Shown here: positions 1 through 6,240 of the stretch, in pieces
Layout of the letters: each line of letters starts with the position of its first letter
How positions within the stretch are numbered: the first letter of the stretch is position 1
The notes under the pieces: model-generated
The model's database searches: none
Told to the model about the DNA's origin: nothing
What the model saw: only the letters and a program-made list of their open reading frames with translations
Source of the DNA: Bacillota bacterium
GTDB lineage: Bacteria > Armatimonadota > Hebobacteria > Hebobacterales > Hebobacteraceae
Direction of reading: 5' to 3'
Length of the DNA: 7,829 nucleotides
Assembly (NCBI GenBank): GCA_030668755.1
Contig: DAOVEW010000029.1
Span: 1-7,829 of the forward strand
Position numbers and translations under genes: made by a program

Positions 1-138
1 AGATCCGTCCGGCCTGCTACAATGCCTAGGTCTGCCTGCTGCAGACCGGGATGGCGGTCGCCTCCGGCGACCTACCCATTGGACCATCGCCTCTATCGGC
101 CCGAGATCGGGAGGTTTGTGCAGCAAGATCCGGTTGGG
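1..138 (+). pseudogene. RHS-repeat core fragment (relic)
   Basis: Reading frame 1 contains DHRLYRPEIGRFVQQDPVG at 82-138. This closely matches the conserved end of the RHS/YD-repeat core, whose usual form is 'Y-D-P-x-x-G-R-F-L-x-x-D-P-I/V-G'. In intact RHS proteins this motif is followed by a segment resembling 'NLYAYVxNNPxxxxDPxG', and then by a variable C-terminal, often toxic, domain. No such continuation appears here in any frame. Downstream of 138 the same frame stays open to 585 but is arginine- and proline-rich and overlaps the better supported zinc-ribbon gene in another frame. Upstream, only about 27 codons are visible and they look degraded. I read this as a dead 3' fragment of an RHS gene, or one whose body lies outside the window and broke here. 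The motif itself is clear; calling it a pseudogene is inference. Confidence 0.55.
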
Positions 139-232
139 AGCGGGGTGGGGGTTCGGCGGCCGGCTCGGCACACCGGAAGGCTTTTCTCTGTGGTGCGAGC
201 GCCCGTCGGTCGGGTGGAGACATCCAGAGCGC

Positions 233-241
233 GGAAGGGAG
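233..241 (+). promoter_or_regulatory. Ribosome binding site fixing a TTG start
   Basis: GGAAGGGAG lies 7 nt upstream of the TTG at 249. The frame stays open back to an ATG at 51, but that codon has no comparable site and would add a low-complexity Ser/Gly/Ala-rich extension. This site makes TTG 249 the best start for the zinc-ribbon gene. Confidence 0.6.
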
Positions 242-248
242 TGCCGCG

Positions 249-605
249 TTGGGCTATTATGTGGGCGGTGCTCTGGGAGCGTTGCTGCTCCTCTGGTATA
301 CCGTGGCCATGGCATGGGCCTCGTCGGTCGCGAGACACCAGCCGGAGCTGCGCGAATCCGCCCAGCAAGTACGCTATGGGTGGCGCTGTCCGCGGTGCGG
401 CCGAACCTACACTCCCTCCTGCAAGGTGGATAAATGCGGTGGGCCGCTGGTCTGGGTGCAGCGCGGGACGCGCATCAAGTGCGCGCGGTGCCATCGCTGC
501 TTCATCGCCCACCCGATGCTCTTCCGACAGACTCCGCGGGCACGCCGGATGTGGTGCCGGCAGTGCAATTGGGTGGGTGTTGTGAAGGACTGGAAGATCG
601 GCTAG
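249..605 (+). CDS. Small membrane-anchored double zinc-ribbon protein
   Basis: Predicted 118-residue protein of unknown function. One hydrophobic segment spans about residues 5-27 (LGALLLLWYTVAMAW region). It is followed by a basic, soluble tail with nine cysteines: C47 and C50 (CPRC), C58 and C63 (C-x4-C), C78, C81 and C84 (CARCHRC), and C103 and C106 (CRQC). The pairing suggests two zinc-ribbon-like knuckles, 47-63 and 78-106. The short N-terminus and positively charged flank after the membrane segment suggest that the ribbons face the cytoplasm. The TTG start is chosen from the GGAAGGGAG site upstream. The gene ends in the CTAG at 602-605, which also carries the stop of the minus-strand GNAT gene. 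I recognise no named family. It could be a regulator-like or scaffold protein, but nothing here shows a partner. Confidence 0.7.
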   Translation: MGYYVGGALGALLLLWYTVAMAWASSVARHQPELRESAQQVRYGWRCPRCGRTYTPSCKVDKCGGPLVWVQRGTRIKCARCHRCFIAHPMLFRQTPRARRMWCRQCNWVGVVKDWKIG

Positions 606-1651
606 CGGACCTCTTTCGCCAGCGTCAGCCACGTGTAGCGGGGGTGGAAGCCCAGCGCGCGGTGGTAGAGGTTCCACGCCGGCGCGTTGTCTCGCCACAC
701 GTGCAAGTGAGCGGCCTCCGCACCCGTCTTCAGCGCGGCCTCCAGTGCGCAAATGACGACGAGTTTCCCAAGACCTCTCCCTCGCCAGTCCGCGGCCACC
801 TGGACGTTCGTCAGGCCGAAGAGGCGCCGCCCATACTGTCTTTCATATTCCGGCCAGAGCCCGTAGGCCGTCATCGCGATAGTTTGGTCACCGCGCCCGA
901 GCTCGACGAGAGTGCGCGAGGGGAAGAGGTCGGATCTGACGTGCCGCTCCGTGAGATGCAGTCCCCATTCGCGTGCGCGTTCCCACAGGGGCTCCGCGTC
1001 GGCCGCGAGCCGAGCGCCGCACTCGCCATCTAGAAGATCGAGCTCCGGCGTTCCGTACTCCGCCGTCGGTTTGAAGTCATGCTCGCTTGCGAGCTCGAGG
1101 AGGCCCCGACGCCGGGCACTGATGCCTGGCATTTCGTAGGCGCCCGCAATGCCATTGTAAAAGGGCTGCGTGCCATACACCCAGCTCGGCCCCAGCAGCA
1201 TTCGGCGCGCTCCGGCCTCGTGCAGGCGCTCGACGGCCGCCGCGAGGAGGTCTCCGGACAGAGCGCGCTCTGATTCCGGCGCGACCAGAGCATAGATGTG
1301 CCCCTCAGAGCGGTCTACGGCACGCTCCGAATGCCGCGACCATTGGTTCGTCCGCGGGCCGAAGTGGACGAAGCCGAGCGCCCGGTCGCCGCGCGTGGCC
1401 ACCAGCAGGTCCTTTGGGTCGAACGCGGGCTGGTCAATCACCCGCCTCCGCAGATCGGCCGGCTGCAAGCGTACGAAGTTGGGTCCGCCGGCGAAGGCCT
1501 CGTTCCAGACCTCCGCCATGGCCGCCACGTCGTCGCTTCGATAGGTGTGCAGCGCCGTCACCGGTAGGGGCATCTCCACCCAAGGGGAACGCTCACGTGT
1601 CACCTTCTGCGGGGTCACGGGATGGTCCTTCGCTGGACAGAGGCTTGACAT
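602..1651 (-). CDS. Tandem GNAT-fold N-acetyltransferase
   Basis: Protein of up to 349 residues with two GNAT-like halves, the architecture of mycothiol synthase (MshD)-type acetyltransferases. The C-terminal half (about 213-349) has a good acetyl-CoA pyrophosphate loop, R-G-R-G-L-G at 290-295. It is followed by the usual N-x-x-A-x-x-L-Y-x-x-x-G-F motif at 322-335. The N-terminal half (about 32-200) has the fold-like pattern, but the loop position (A124-PESERALSG) lacks the glycine signature, so it is probably not catalytic. The substrate cannot be inferred. The start is uncertain. ATG 1651 has only weak GAGG/GAGAG sequence upstream, and its first codons lie over the -35 hexamer of the divergent operon. 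An in-frame ATG at 1573 (residue 27) sits just before the GNAT fold but has a GGAG directly abutting it. The gene converges with the zinc-ribbon gene (4-nt overlap of stops). Confidence 0.82.
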   Translation of the reverse strand: MSSLCPAKDHPVTPQKVTRERSPWVEMPLPVTALHTYRSDDVAAMAEVWNEAFAGGPNFVRLQPADLRRRVIDQPAFDPKDLLVATRGDRALGFVHFGPRTNQWSRHSERAVDRSEGHIYALVAPESERALSGDLLAAAVERLHEAGARRMLLGPSWVYGTQPFYNGIAGAYEMPGISARRRGLLELASEHDFKPTAEYGTPELDLLDGECGARLAADAEPLWERAREWGLHLTERHVRSDLFPSRTLVELGRGDQTIAMTAYGLWPEYERQYGRRLFGLTNVQVAADWRGRGLGKLVVICALEAALKTGAEAAHLHVWRDNAPAWNLYHRALGFHPRYTWLTLAKEVR

Positions 1652-1716
1652 AACTCTCGATGCCTCGATACCATCGCGTGGGTAACGTGGGAGTTAACCA
1701 TCTGTGGACAGAGGCT
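1634..1716. repeat. 12-bp direct repeat flanking the M48 operon promoter
   Basis: TGGACAGAGGCT occurs exactly at 1634-1645 and again at 1705-1716, start-to-start distance 71 bp. The first copy ends on the first T of the -35 hexamer; the second contains the GAGG ribosome binding site of the M48 gene. Placement at both ends of the promoter/leader region would suit paired operators, but a chance or duplication origin is possible. Confidence 0.45.
1645..1674 (+). promoter_or_regulatory. Sigma70-type promoter for the M48-oxidoreductase-GNAT operon
   Basis: TTGACA at 1645-1650 and TACCAT at 1669-1674 are separated by 18 bp. The -35 is a perfect consensus, the -10 matches four of six positions, and the region is AT-richer than its surroundings. 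Transcription would begin near 1681, leaving a leader of about 40 nt before ATG 1722. The spacer holds a tandem near-repeat, TCGATGCC followed by TCGATACC (1657-1672). Confidence 0.6.
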
Positions 1717-1721
1717 CTGCA

Positions 1722-3017
1722 ATGATCCGACGCGCGCATACTGTGGTGCTCGCCACACTCGTCGTCGCTCTGGCATCGCCGTCATTTGGGCTCTCGCTGG
1801 AGGATGAGGTGAGGATCGGCCGGGAGGTGACGGCGGACGTGCGCCACTTCGGCCTCACCGCCGACCCGAACCTGGACGAAGTTGGGAAGCGCCTGTCCGA
1901 GGTGGTGGAGCGCCAGGAGCTGCCGTGGCGCTTCTGGGTGATTGAGCGCATGGAGAGCTACAACGCCTTCGCCGCGCCCGGCGGCGCCGTCTTCATCACC
2001 CGCAAGTACTATGAGAAGCTCAGCGTGGACGAGGTGGCATTCGTGATAGGACACGAGATGGGCCACATCAACCGCCACCACTATGAACGGAAGCTGAAGC
2101 GGTCCCGGAGGGCCAACGTCGGCCACCTCCTACTGAACGTGCTCACGAAGGGCAATGCCACCTGGCGCACGGCCTCCGACATCGGCGCCACCGCCTACTT
2201 GACCCACTACAGCAGAGCGCTCGAGAAGGAGGCCGACCTTGCGGGTTACGAGTACGCACAGAAGGCCGGCTACAACGCTTACCTCGCAGTGAGCGCGCTG
2301 AGCAAGCTGGGCGAGCAGCCCGACCTGCACCCCTGGATCGTCAACCTGTACTCCACACATCCGGTGATCACAAGCCGAGAGGACCGGCTCGCAGCACTGG
2401 GCGACGAGGAGCCGGAGGAAATCGAGCTTCCAGAGCCGGACCCGGCACACAGGCGGGACCTGACTCGCGGGCTCCAGCCGCTGGATCCACCGGCGCCGAT
2501 TGCCGTGCGGATTCTCGCGCCCGCGGGCGGGCGTTGGGAGAACCGGTGGCGCAAGAATTTCACGAAGCATCTTCACCTGCGGCTGATCCCTCTGGGCTTC
2601 AATATCGCGGGCGACGACCTCATGTACAAGCCGGACATCGGCGACCCGCTGGCGGCGGCCCGAAGCCGGGACGCGCGCTATCTCTTGCTCGTCATCGTCT
2701 ACGAGATGGCCAGCGAGGCGACCGGCGAACCGCAGCTCAGGGGCACGCCGGTGCAGGCAACCATAGACGTGGAGGCCGCGGTAATGAGCTGCGAAGACGG
2801 CGCGCGGCTCTGGAGCGCGCGGTTCTCAGAGGAGCGCGAAGGCCTCGACGTGCTGCCCGTGGATGCCGAGACGCTGTACACCGACACCTGCCTCGGGGCA
2901 CTTGCCGAGAAGGTGGCCGGCGACATCGCGGTTGGGTGTGCGAGGGCAGCGGGCGCCAAGCCCGTGGGCAGCGGGGAACCCCACGACGATGCTGCAGACG
3001 CCAGGGAGGTGGACTGA
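1722..3017 (+). CDS. Secreted M48-family zinc metallopeptidase with extra C-terminal domain
   Basis: Predicted 431-residue exported protease. Residues 1-24 form a signal peptide (basic MIRRAHT, then a hydrophobic VVLATLVVALA core and a likely cut after SFG). There is no lipobox cysteine. The peptidase domain (about 25-225) carries HEMGH at 111-115 (zinc ligands H111 and H115, catalytic E112). It also has the third-ligand motif EKEAD (168-172, E170) and a downstream S-T-H-P (211-214) like the active-site histidine region of BepA/YggG-type M48 enzymes. These relatives act in envelope protein quality control. Residues about 250-415 form a separate alpha/beta-looking domain that I cannot assign; its pattern (LGFNI, YLLLVIVYE, ALWSARF) loosely recalls the CsgG/GNA1162-like envelope folds. 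ATG 1722 has GAGG 7 nt upstream; GTG 1704 is an in-frame alternative. First gene of a four-gene operon, abutting the next. Confidence 0.88.
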   Translation: MIRRAHTVVLATLVVALASPSFGLSLEDEVRIGREVTADVRHFGLTADPNLDEVGKRLSEVVERQELPWRFWVIERMESYNAFAAPGGAVFITRKYYEKLSVDEVAFVIGHEMGHINRHHYERKLKRSRRANVGHLLLNVLTKGNATWRTASDIGATAYLTHYSRALEKEADLAGYEYAQKAGYNAYLAVSALSKLGEQPDLHPWIVNLYSTHPVITSREDRLAALGDEEPEEIELPEPDPAHRRDLTRGLQPLDPPAPIAVRILAPAGGRWENRWRKNFTKHLHLRLIPLGFNIAGDDLMYKPDIGDPLAAARSRDARYLLLVIVYEMASEATGEPQLRGTPVQATIDVEAAVMSCEDGARLWSARFSEEREGLDVLPVDAETLYTDTCLGALAEKVAGDIAVGCARAAGAKPVGSGEPHDDAADAREVD

Positions 3018-4043
3018 GTGGACAAGAAGCGATTCGCGCTGATCGGCGCTGGGACGTTCGGGCAGGTGCACGCGAAGGCCTACAGCGTGCACCGGGACGC
3101 CGAGTTCGCCGCCGTCTGCGACCTGGACGAAACCCGGGCCAGACAGACGGCATCCAAGTGGGGGGCACAGCGGACCCATACGGACTGGCGAGAGGTTGCA
3201 TCTGACTCGACGATCGACGCGGTCTCGGTGGCGACGCCGGACTTCGCGCACACCGAGATTGCAGTCGCGATGGCGCAGGCCGGGAAGCACATCCTGGTCG
3301 AGAAGCCGCTCGCCATGACCGTAGAAGAATGCCAACGCATGATCGGAGCCGCTCGCGAGCGCGGGGTGAAGCTGATGGTGGACTTTCACAACCGCTGGAA
3401 TCCCGCCTTGTACGCAGCCCGCCGAGCAATCGACGAGGGCAACATCGGCGCGCCCAGGTTCATGTACTTCCGCCTCAGCGACACGCAGGCGGTGCCGCTG
3501 AAGATGCTGTCGTGGGCGGACAAATCCTCCCCGCTCTGGTTCCTCGGAACACACTGCATCGACCTCGCGTGCTGGTTCGCGGGCGAGGTCCCCCGCCGGG
3601 CGTACGGCTGCTGCCGGCACGGAGTGCTGCGGCAGAAGGGAGTGGACGCACCAGATTTCTTTCTCAGCGTATTGGAGTTCCCGGGAGGCGCAGTGGCCTC
3701 GATCGAGAACAGTTGGCTGCTTCCCGAGTCGTCGCCGAGCATCTTCGACCTCAAGTGCGAGGTCTGCGGGCCCGAGGGCAACGTCCACATTGACACCTCC
3801 TCGCACCGCGCCACGGAGATCACTGACAAGGACGGTGTACACTACGTGGACATCTTGGGCGAGCCATCCGTGCACGGGCAGCACATGGGGTTCATGATTG
3901 AGAGCGTCAAGCACTTCGTAGACTGCGTCGTCAACGGCCGAGAGCCCCTCGTGCCCGGCGAAGTCGGCCTCGAGGTGACGCGCATTGCGTGCGCTCTGGA
4001 GCAGTCGGCGGAAAAGGGAGAGCTGGCGGTGATAGAGCGATGA
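3018..4043 (+). CDS. Gfo/Idh/MocA-family NAD(P)-dependent oxidoreductase
   Basis: A 341-residue protein of typical family length. The N-terminal Rossmann domain starts immediately, with GAGTFG at 10-15 (dinucleotide loop) and a strand-end acidic residue in CDLDE (34-38). EKP at 95-97 is the family's conserved cofactor/substrate lysine motif. The C-terminal alpha/beta domain includes G-T-H-C-I-D (177-182), whose His179 and Asp182 correspond to the usual catalytic-site pair. Family members oxidise or reduce sugars, inositols and related polyols; the exact substrate cannot be read here. The GTG start follows the M48 stop with no gap, and GGGAGGT (3004-3010) lies 7 nt upstream, so translation is probably coupled. 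No signal peptide, hence cytoplasmic. Its stop overlaps the next gene's start in ATGA (4040-4043). Confidence 0.92.
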   Translation: MDKKRFALIGAGTFGQVHAKAYSVHRDAEFAAVCDLDETRARQTASKWGAQRTHTDWREVASDSTIDAVSVATPDFAHTEIAVAMAQAGKHILVEKPLAMTVEECQRMIGAARERGVKLMVDFHNRWNPALYAARRAIDEGNIGAPRFMYFRLSDTQAVPLKMLSWADKSSPLWFLGTHCIDLACWFAGEVPRRAYGCCRHGVLRQKGVDAPDFFLSVLEFPGGAVASIENSWLLPESSPSIFDLKCEVCGPEGNVHIDTSSHRATEITDKDGVHYVDILGEPSVHGQHMGFMIESVKHFVDCVVNGREPLVPGEVGLEVTRIACALEQSAEKGELAVIER

Positions 4044-4738
4044 AGCGGAAGCCGACAGCCACAATCGAGCCAAAGGTCAAGCGGGGACCGAGATGGACCC
4101 GGGTCTATGTGGAGGCGGACGAGCGCGACGTCAGCCACCTGTTGTACGGTCCGCGTCATCTGCGCATGGGACAAGAGGGCGTCGTCCGCATGGCAGCTAT
4201 CGGTGGCGTCGGAACCGACTCGGCCTTCCGGCGACGAGGCCTTGGGGGCCGCGTGCTCGCCCGCGCCGTGGAGGAGATGCGGCGGGACGGATACCCGTCG
4301 GTCGGCCTCTATACGAGCCGCCGGATCGTGGCCCACCGTCTCTATCGGCGTTTCGGGTTCGTGGACGTGGCACGCCGCGTTCCCCGCCACAAGCTACTGG
4401 ACCCCGCGCGCTTCCTCTGTGATGCGCTGTCGGAGATGATCCAGAAAAGCGCCGAGGTCCGCCGTCGGCGCCCGGTGATCAGGCTGACTGTCGCACCGTA
4501 CGGGGCGGTCGCCGTCAGGCTTGAGGAAGACGACGTGCATCGGTTCTCGCGCACGCCGCGGCGGGTGGACCTTTCGCTGGAGATGTCGGCCGAGACCTTC
4601 ACGGGATTGTGGAGTGGCGACGTCAGCTTTCACTATACAGAGACCGCGAAGCTCGTCCGGTGGACCGGCGATGCCGAGTTGCATCGACTGCTGGCAGAGG
4701 CGCTCGCGCCCTGGCACCGGCCGGTCCAGGAGGAGTGA
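4040..4738 (+). CDS. GNAT acetyltransferase fused to SCP2-like domain (catalytic-type half of a pair)
   Basis: A 232-residue protein. The central GNAT portion (about 20-118) has GIGGV-like strand A-A-I-G-G-V-G-T (52-59), the acetyl-CoA loop R-R-R-G-L-G (64-69) and L-Y-R-R-F-G-F (101-107), all in the usual order. Residues about 143-225 resemble an SCP2 sterol-carrier-like domain (alternating strands, then S-A-E-T-F-T-G-L-W-S-G and W-T-G-D near the end), as at the C-terminus of Eis-type acetyltransferases. The N-terminus is short: a complete GNAT fold would normally have 40 or more extra residues before the RVYVEADERDVSHL strand region. ATG 4040 overlaps the preceding stop (ATGA), supporting translational coupling; an in-frame start at 3989 would lie inside the oxidoreductase gene. 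The substrate is unknown. Calling it Eis-like rests on domain pattern only. Confidence 0.8.
   Translation: MKRKPTATIEPKVKRGPRWTRVYVEADERDVSHLLYGPRHLRMGQEGVVRMAAIGGVGTDSAFRRRGLGGRVLARAVEEMRRDGYPSVGLYTSRRIVAHRLYRRFGFVDVARRVPRHKLLDPARFLCDALSEMIQKSAEVRRRRPVIRLTVAPYGAVAVRLEEDDVHRFSRTPRRVDLSLEMSAETFTGLWSGDVSFHYTETAKLVRWTGDAELHRLLAEALAPWHRPVQEE
4728..4735 (+). promoter_or_regulatory. Strong ribosome binding site for the second GNAT/SCP2 gene
   Basis: AGGAGGAG lies 8 nt before ATG 4744, inside the last codons of the preceding gene. The frame is open upstream to 4609, but this site marks ATG 4744 as the true start and leaves a 5-nt gap between the two genes. Confidence 0.8.
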
Positions 4739-4743
4739 CGCGA

Positions 4744-5580
4744 ATGGCGCGCACCCGCGGGGCCTTCTCCATTCGCAGCTTTCGCGAGACAGACGAGCAG
4801 GTTCTCGCTCATCTCTTTGACGAATACTCGGCAGGTTTCTTCGGTCCTTTCCGCGTGACCCCGCAGTCGTGGCGCGGCCAGTTGCAGCACCAGAGCTGGA
4901 CCGGACCCTCCGTCGCCAAGGATCGAGAGTGCGTCCGCATCGCCGTCCGCGGCGAGGAGATCGTCGGATATGCGGTCACCGACTACGCACCCATCGCGAT
5001 CTCCAAGGGCGCAGTCATCCAGGAGCTGTGCGTGGCCGCGAGCGAGGATGCAGAAGAGATCGTGGACGCGCTCATAGCCGACGCGGAGCGGCGCGCCCTT
5101 CGCCGCGGCAAGACCTTCATCACACTGGAGCTCTCTGCGGAAGACGGCCACGTCGGGGATGTGTGTGAGCGGCGCGGCTACCACCCGCGTCCCGCCGCTC
5201 CCGGTGTGTTCATGGCGACGGTCACCGATCTCTCCGCGCTTCTCCGCGACCTCGAGGAGGAGCTGAGTCTGCGACTTCGCGAAAGCGAGTCCCGCTCGTG
5301 GCGCGGGACGATCGAGCTCGAGAGCGGAGATCAGTCATGCCGCCTGGTCGTTGGGGAGGGCGCCATCACCGTCGGAGCCGAAGGCGACCGAGCGGACATG
5401 TCGGTCAGTGTCGATCCGGAGGTGCTGCCCCTCCTGTTGCTCGGCCGCACCTCCGTGGGAGAGCTCTACGCAGAAGATCGCGTCGGCCTTGAGGCGGAGG
5501 ACCGAGAGGCCGCCCTCCGCCTGTTGAACGCCCTGCTGCCGCGTGTGCCGCTTTCCCTGCCGCGCGCACAGTGGTGGTAG
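4744..5580 (+). CDS. GNAT-like protein with SCP2-like C-terminus, acetyl-CoA loop lost
   Basis: A 278-residue protein. Residues about 8-160 follow the GNAT plan: I-R-S-F-R-E-T-D at 10-17 for the first strand, ECVRIAVRGEEIVGYAV (62-78) for strands 2-3, E-L-C-V (94-97) for strand 4, C-E-R-R-G-Y (141-146) for the last helix-strand. The loop after strand 4 reads A-A-S-E-D-A-E-E instead of R-x-x-G-x-G/A, so acetyl-CoA binding is doubtful. Residues about 185-268 look like an SCP2-type domain (W-R-G-T-I-E-L, then a D-P-E-V-L-P-L-L-L-L-G helix). The protein ends with an unusual aromatic tail, QWW. It is the last gene of the operon, 5 nt after its GNAT/SCP2 neighbour. It may be a regulatory or structural partner of that enzyme; this is inference from adjacency and shared architecture. 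Confidence 0.72.
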   Translation: MARTRGAFSIRSFRETDEQVLAHLFDEYSAGFFGPFRVTPQSWRGQLQHQSWTGPSVAKDRECVRIAVRGEEIVGYAVTDYAPIAISKGAVIQELCVAASEDAEEIVDALIADAERRALRRGKTFITLELSAEDGHVGDVCERRGYHPRPAAPGVFMATVTDLSALLRDLEEELSLRLRESESRSWRGTIELESGDQSCRLVVGEGAITVGAEGDRADMSVSVDPEVLPLLLLGRTSVGELYAEDRVGLEAEDREAALRLLNALLPRVPLSLPRAQWW

Positions 5581-5588
5581 GCGTTGGC

Positions 5589-5617
5589 TTGACTTTCTCC
5601 ACGCGCAATCGTACAAT
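5589..5617 (+). promoter_or_regulatory. Sigma70-type promoter for efp-accB-accC
   Basis: TTGACT (5589-5594) and TACAAT (5612-5617) are spaced exactly 17 bp, each one base from consensus. The expected start of transcription is near 5624, giving a leader of about 23 nt with CGGAGG (5631-5636) ahead of the efp GTG. The whole 66-bp gap between the GNAT/SCP2 gene and efp is taken up by this promoter and leader; no terminator hairpin is seen. Confidence 0.75.
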
Positions 5618-5646
5618 CGCGCCAGCATTACGGAGGCTCAAAACGA

Positions 5647-6213
5647 GTGTCGATTTCCACCGCTGACTTCCGCACCGGACTAACGGTAGAGACCGGAACT
5701 GGACTGTTTTCGATCATCGAGTTCCAACACGTCAAGCCGGGAAAGGGCGGAGCGTTCGTGCGCACCAAGCTCCGCAATCTCCGCACCGGCGCAGTCATCG
5801 ACAAGACGTTTCGGGCCGGCGAGAAAATGCAGCAGGCCATGATCCGGCGTCGGCCGATGCGCTTTCTCTACCGCTCCGGCGACGAATACACGTTCATGGA
5901 CATGGAGACGTTCGACCAGATCGCACTGGCCGCGGACAGGATCGGGGAGAGCAGCAAGTACCTGAAGCCCGATACCGAGGTCTCCGTGGTCATGCACGAA
6001 GAAGAGCTGCTGGGCGTCGAGACCCCCTCAACAATGGACTTGGTCGTGACCAAGACCGACCCGGGTCTGCGCGGGGACACGGCGAGCGGTGGGTCGAAGC
6101 CTGCCACGCTGGAGACGGGTGCAGTCGTCAACGCGCCTCTCTTCGTGAACGAGGGCGACGTCATCCGCGTGGACACGCGCTCGGGCGAATACGTGCAGCG
6201 CGTATCTTCTTAG
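5647..6213 (+). CDS. efp: Elongation factor P
   Basis: A 188-residue protein of standard length. EF-P binds ribosomes stalled on polyproline stretches, between the P and E sites, and promotes peptide-bond formation. The N-terminal KOW-like domain (1-65) carries the loop P-G-K-G-G-A-F-V-R (31-39), with the modifiable lysine at K33. Two OB-fold domains follow (about 66-130 and 131-186), with the conserved T-D-P-G-L-R-G-D stretch and a closing G-E-Y-V-Q-R-V. The lysine at the loop tip allows lysyl- or aminopentanol-type modification. No modifying enzyme is visible in the window. The GTG start has CGGAGG 10 nt upstream. First gene of the block, 27 nt before accB, an arrangement known from many bacteria. 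Confidence 0.96.
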   Translation: MSISTADFRTGLTVETGTGLFSIIEFQHVKPGKGGAFVRTKLRNLRTGAVIDKTFRAGEKMQQAMIRRRPMRFLYRSGDEYTFMDMETFDQIALAADRIGESSKYLKPDTEVSVVMHEEELLGVETPSTMDLVVTKTDPGLRGDTASGGSKPATLETGAVVNAPLFVNEGDVIRVDTRSGEYVQRVSS

Positions 6214-6240
6214 CGCGACTGCGAGGAAGGGGCGAGTGCC

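Noticed and set aside
15..23. TGCTACAAT, which looks like an extended -10 promoter element
   Set aside because: The matching -35 would lie outside the window, and the site sits inside the RHS relic; it cannot be judged.
139..585. Continuation of the RHS frame as a possible RHS C-terminal toxin
   Set aside because: The residues are Arg/Pro/Gly-rich with no domain pattern, the conserved end of the core is missing, and the overlapping frame holds a clear zinc-ribbon protein.
601..623. Possible hairpin GCTAGCG ... CGCCAGC at the convergent gene ends as a terminator
   Set aside because: One position is mismatched on the plus strand (wobble on the minus strand), the loop is 9 nt and no T-run follows on either side.
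2826..4073. Long minus-strand open frame (about 415 codons) opposite the oxidoreductase
   Set aside because: It is an antisense shadow typical of GC-rich codon use; the plus strand carries an unmistakable Gfo/Idh/MocA protein.
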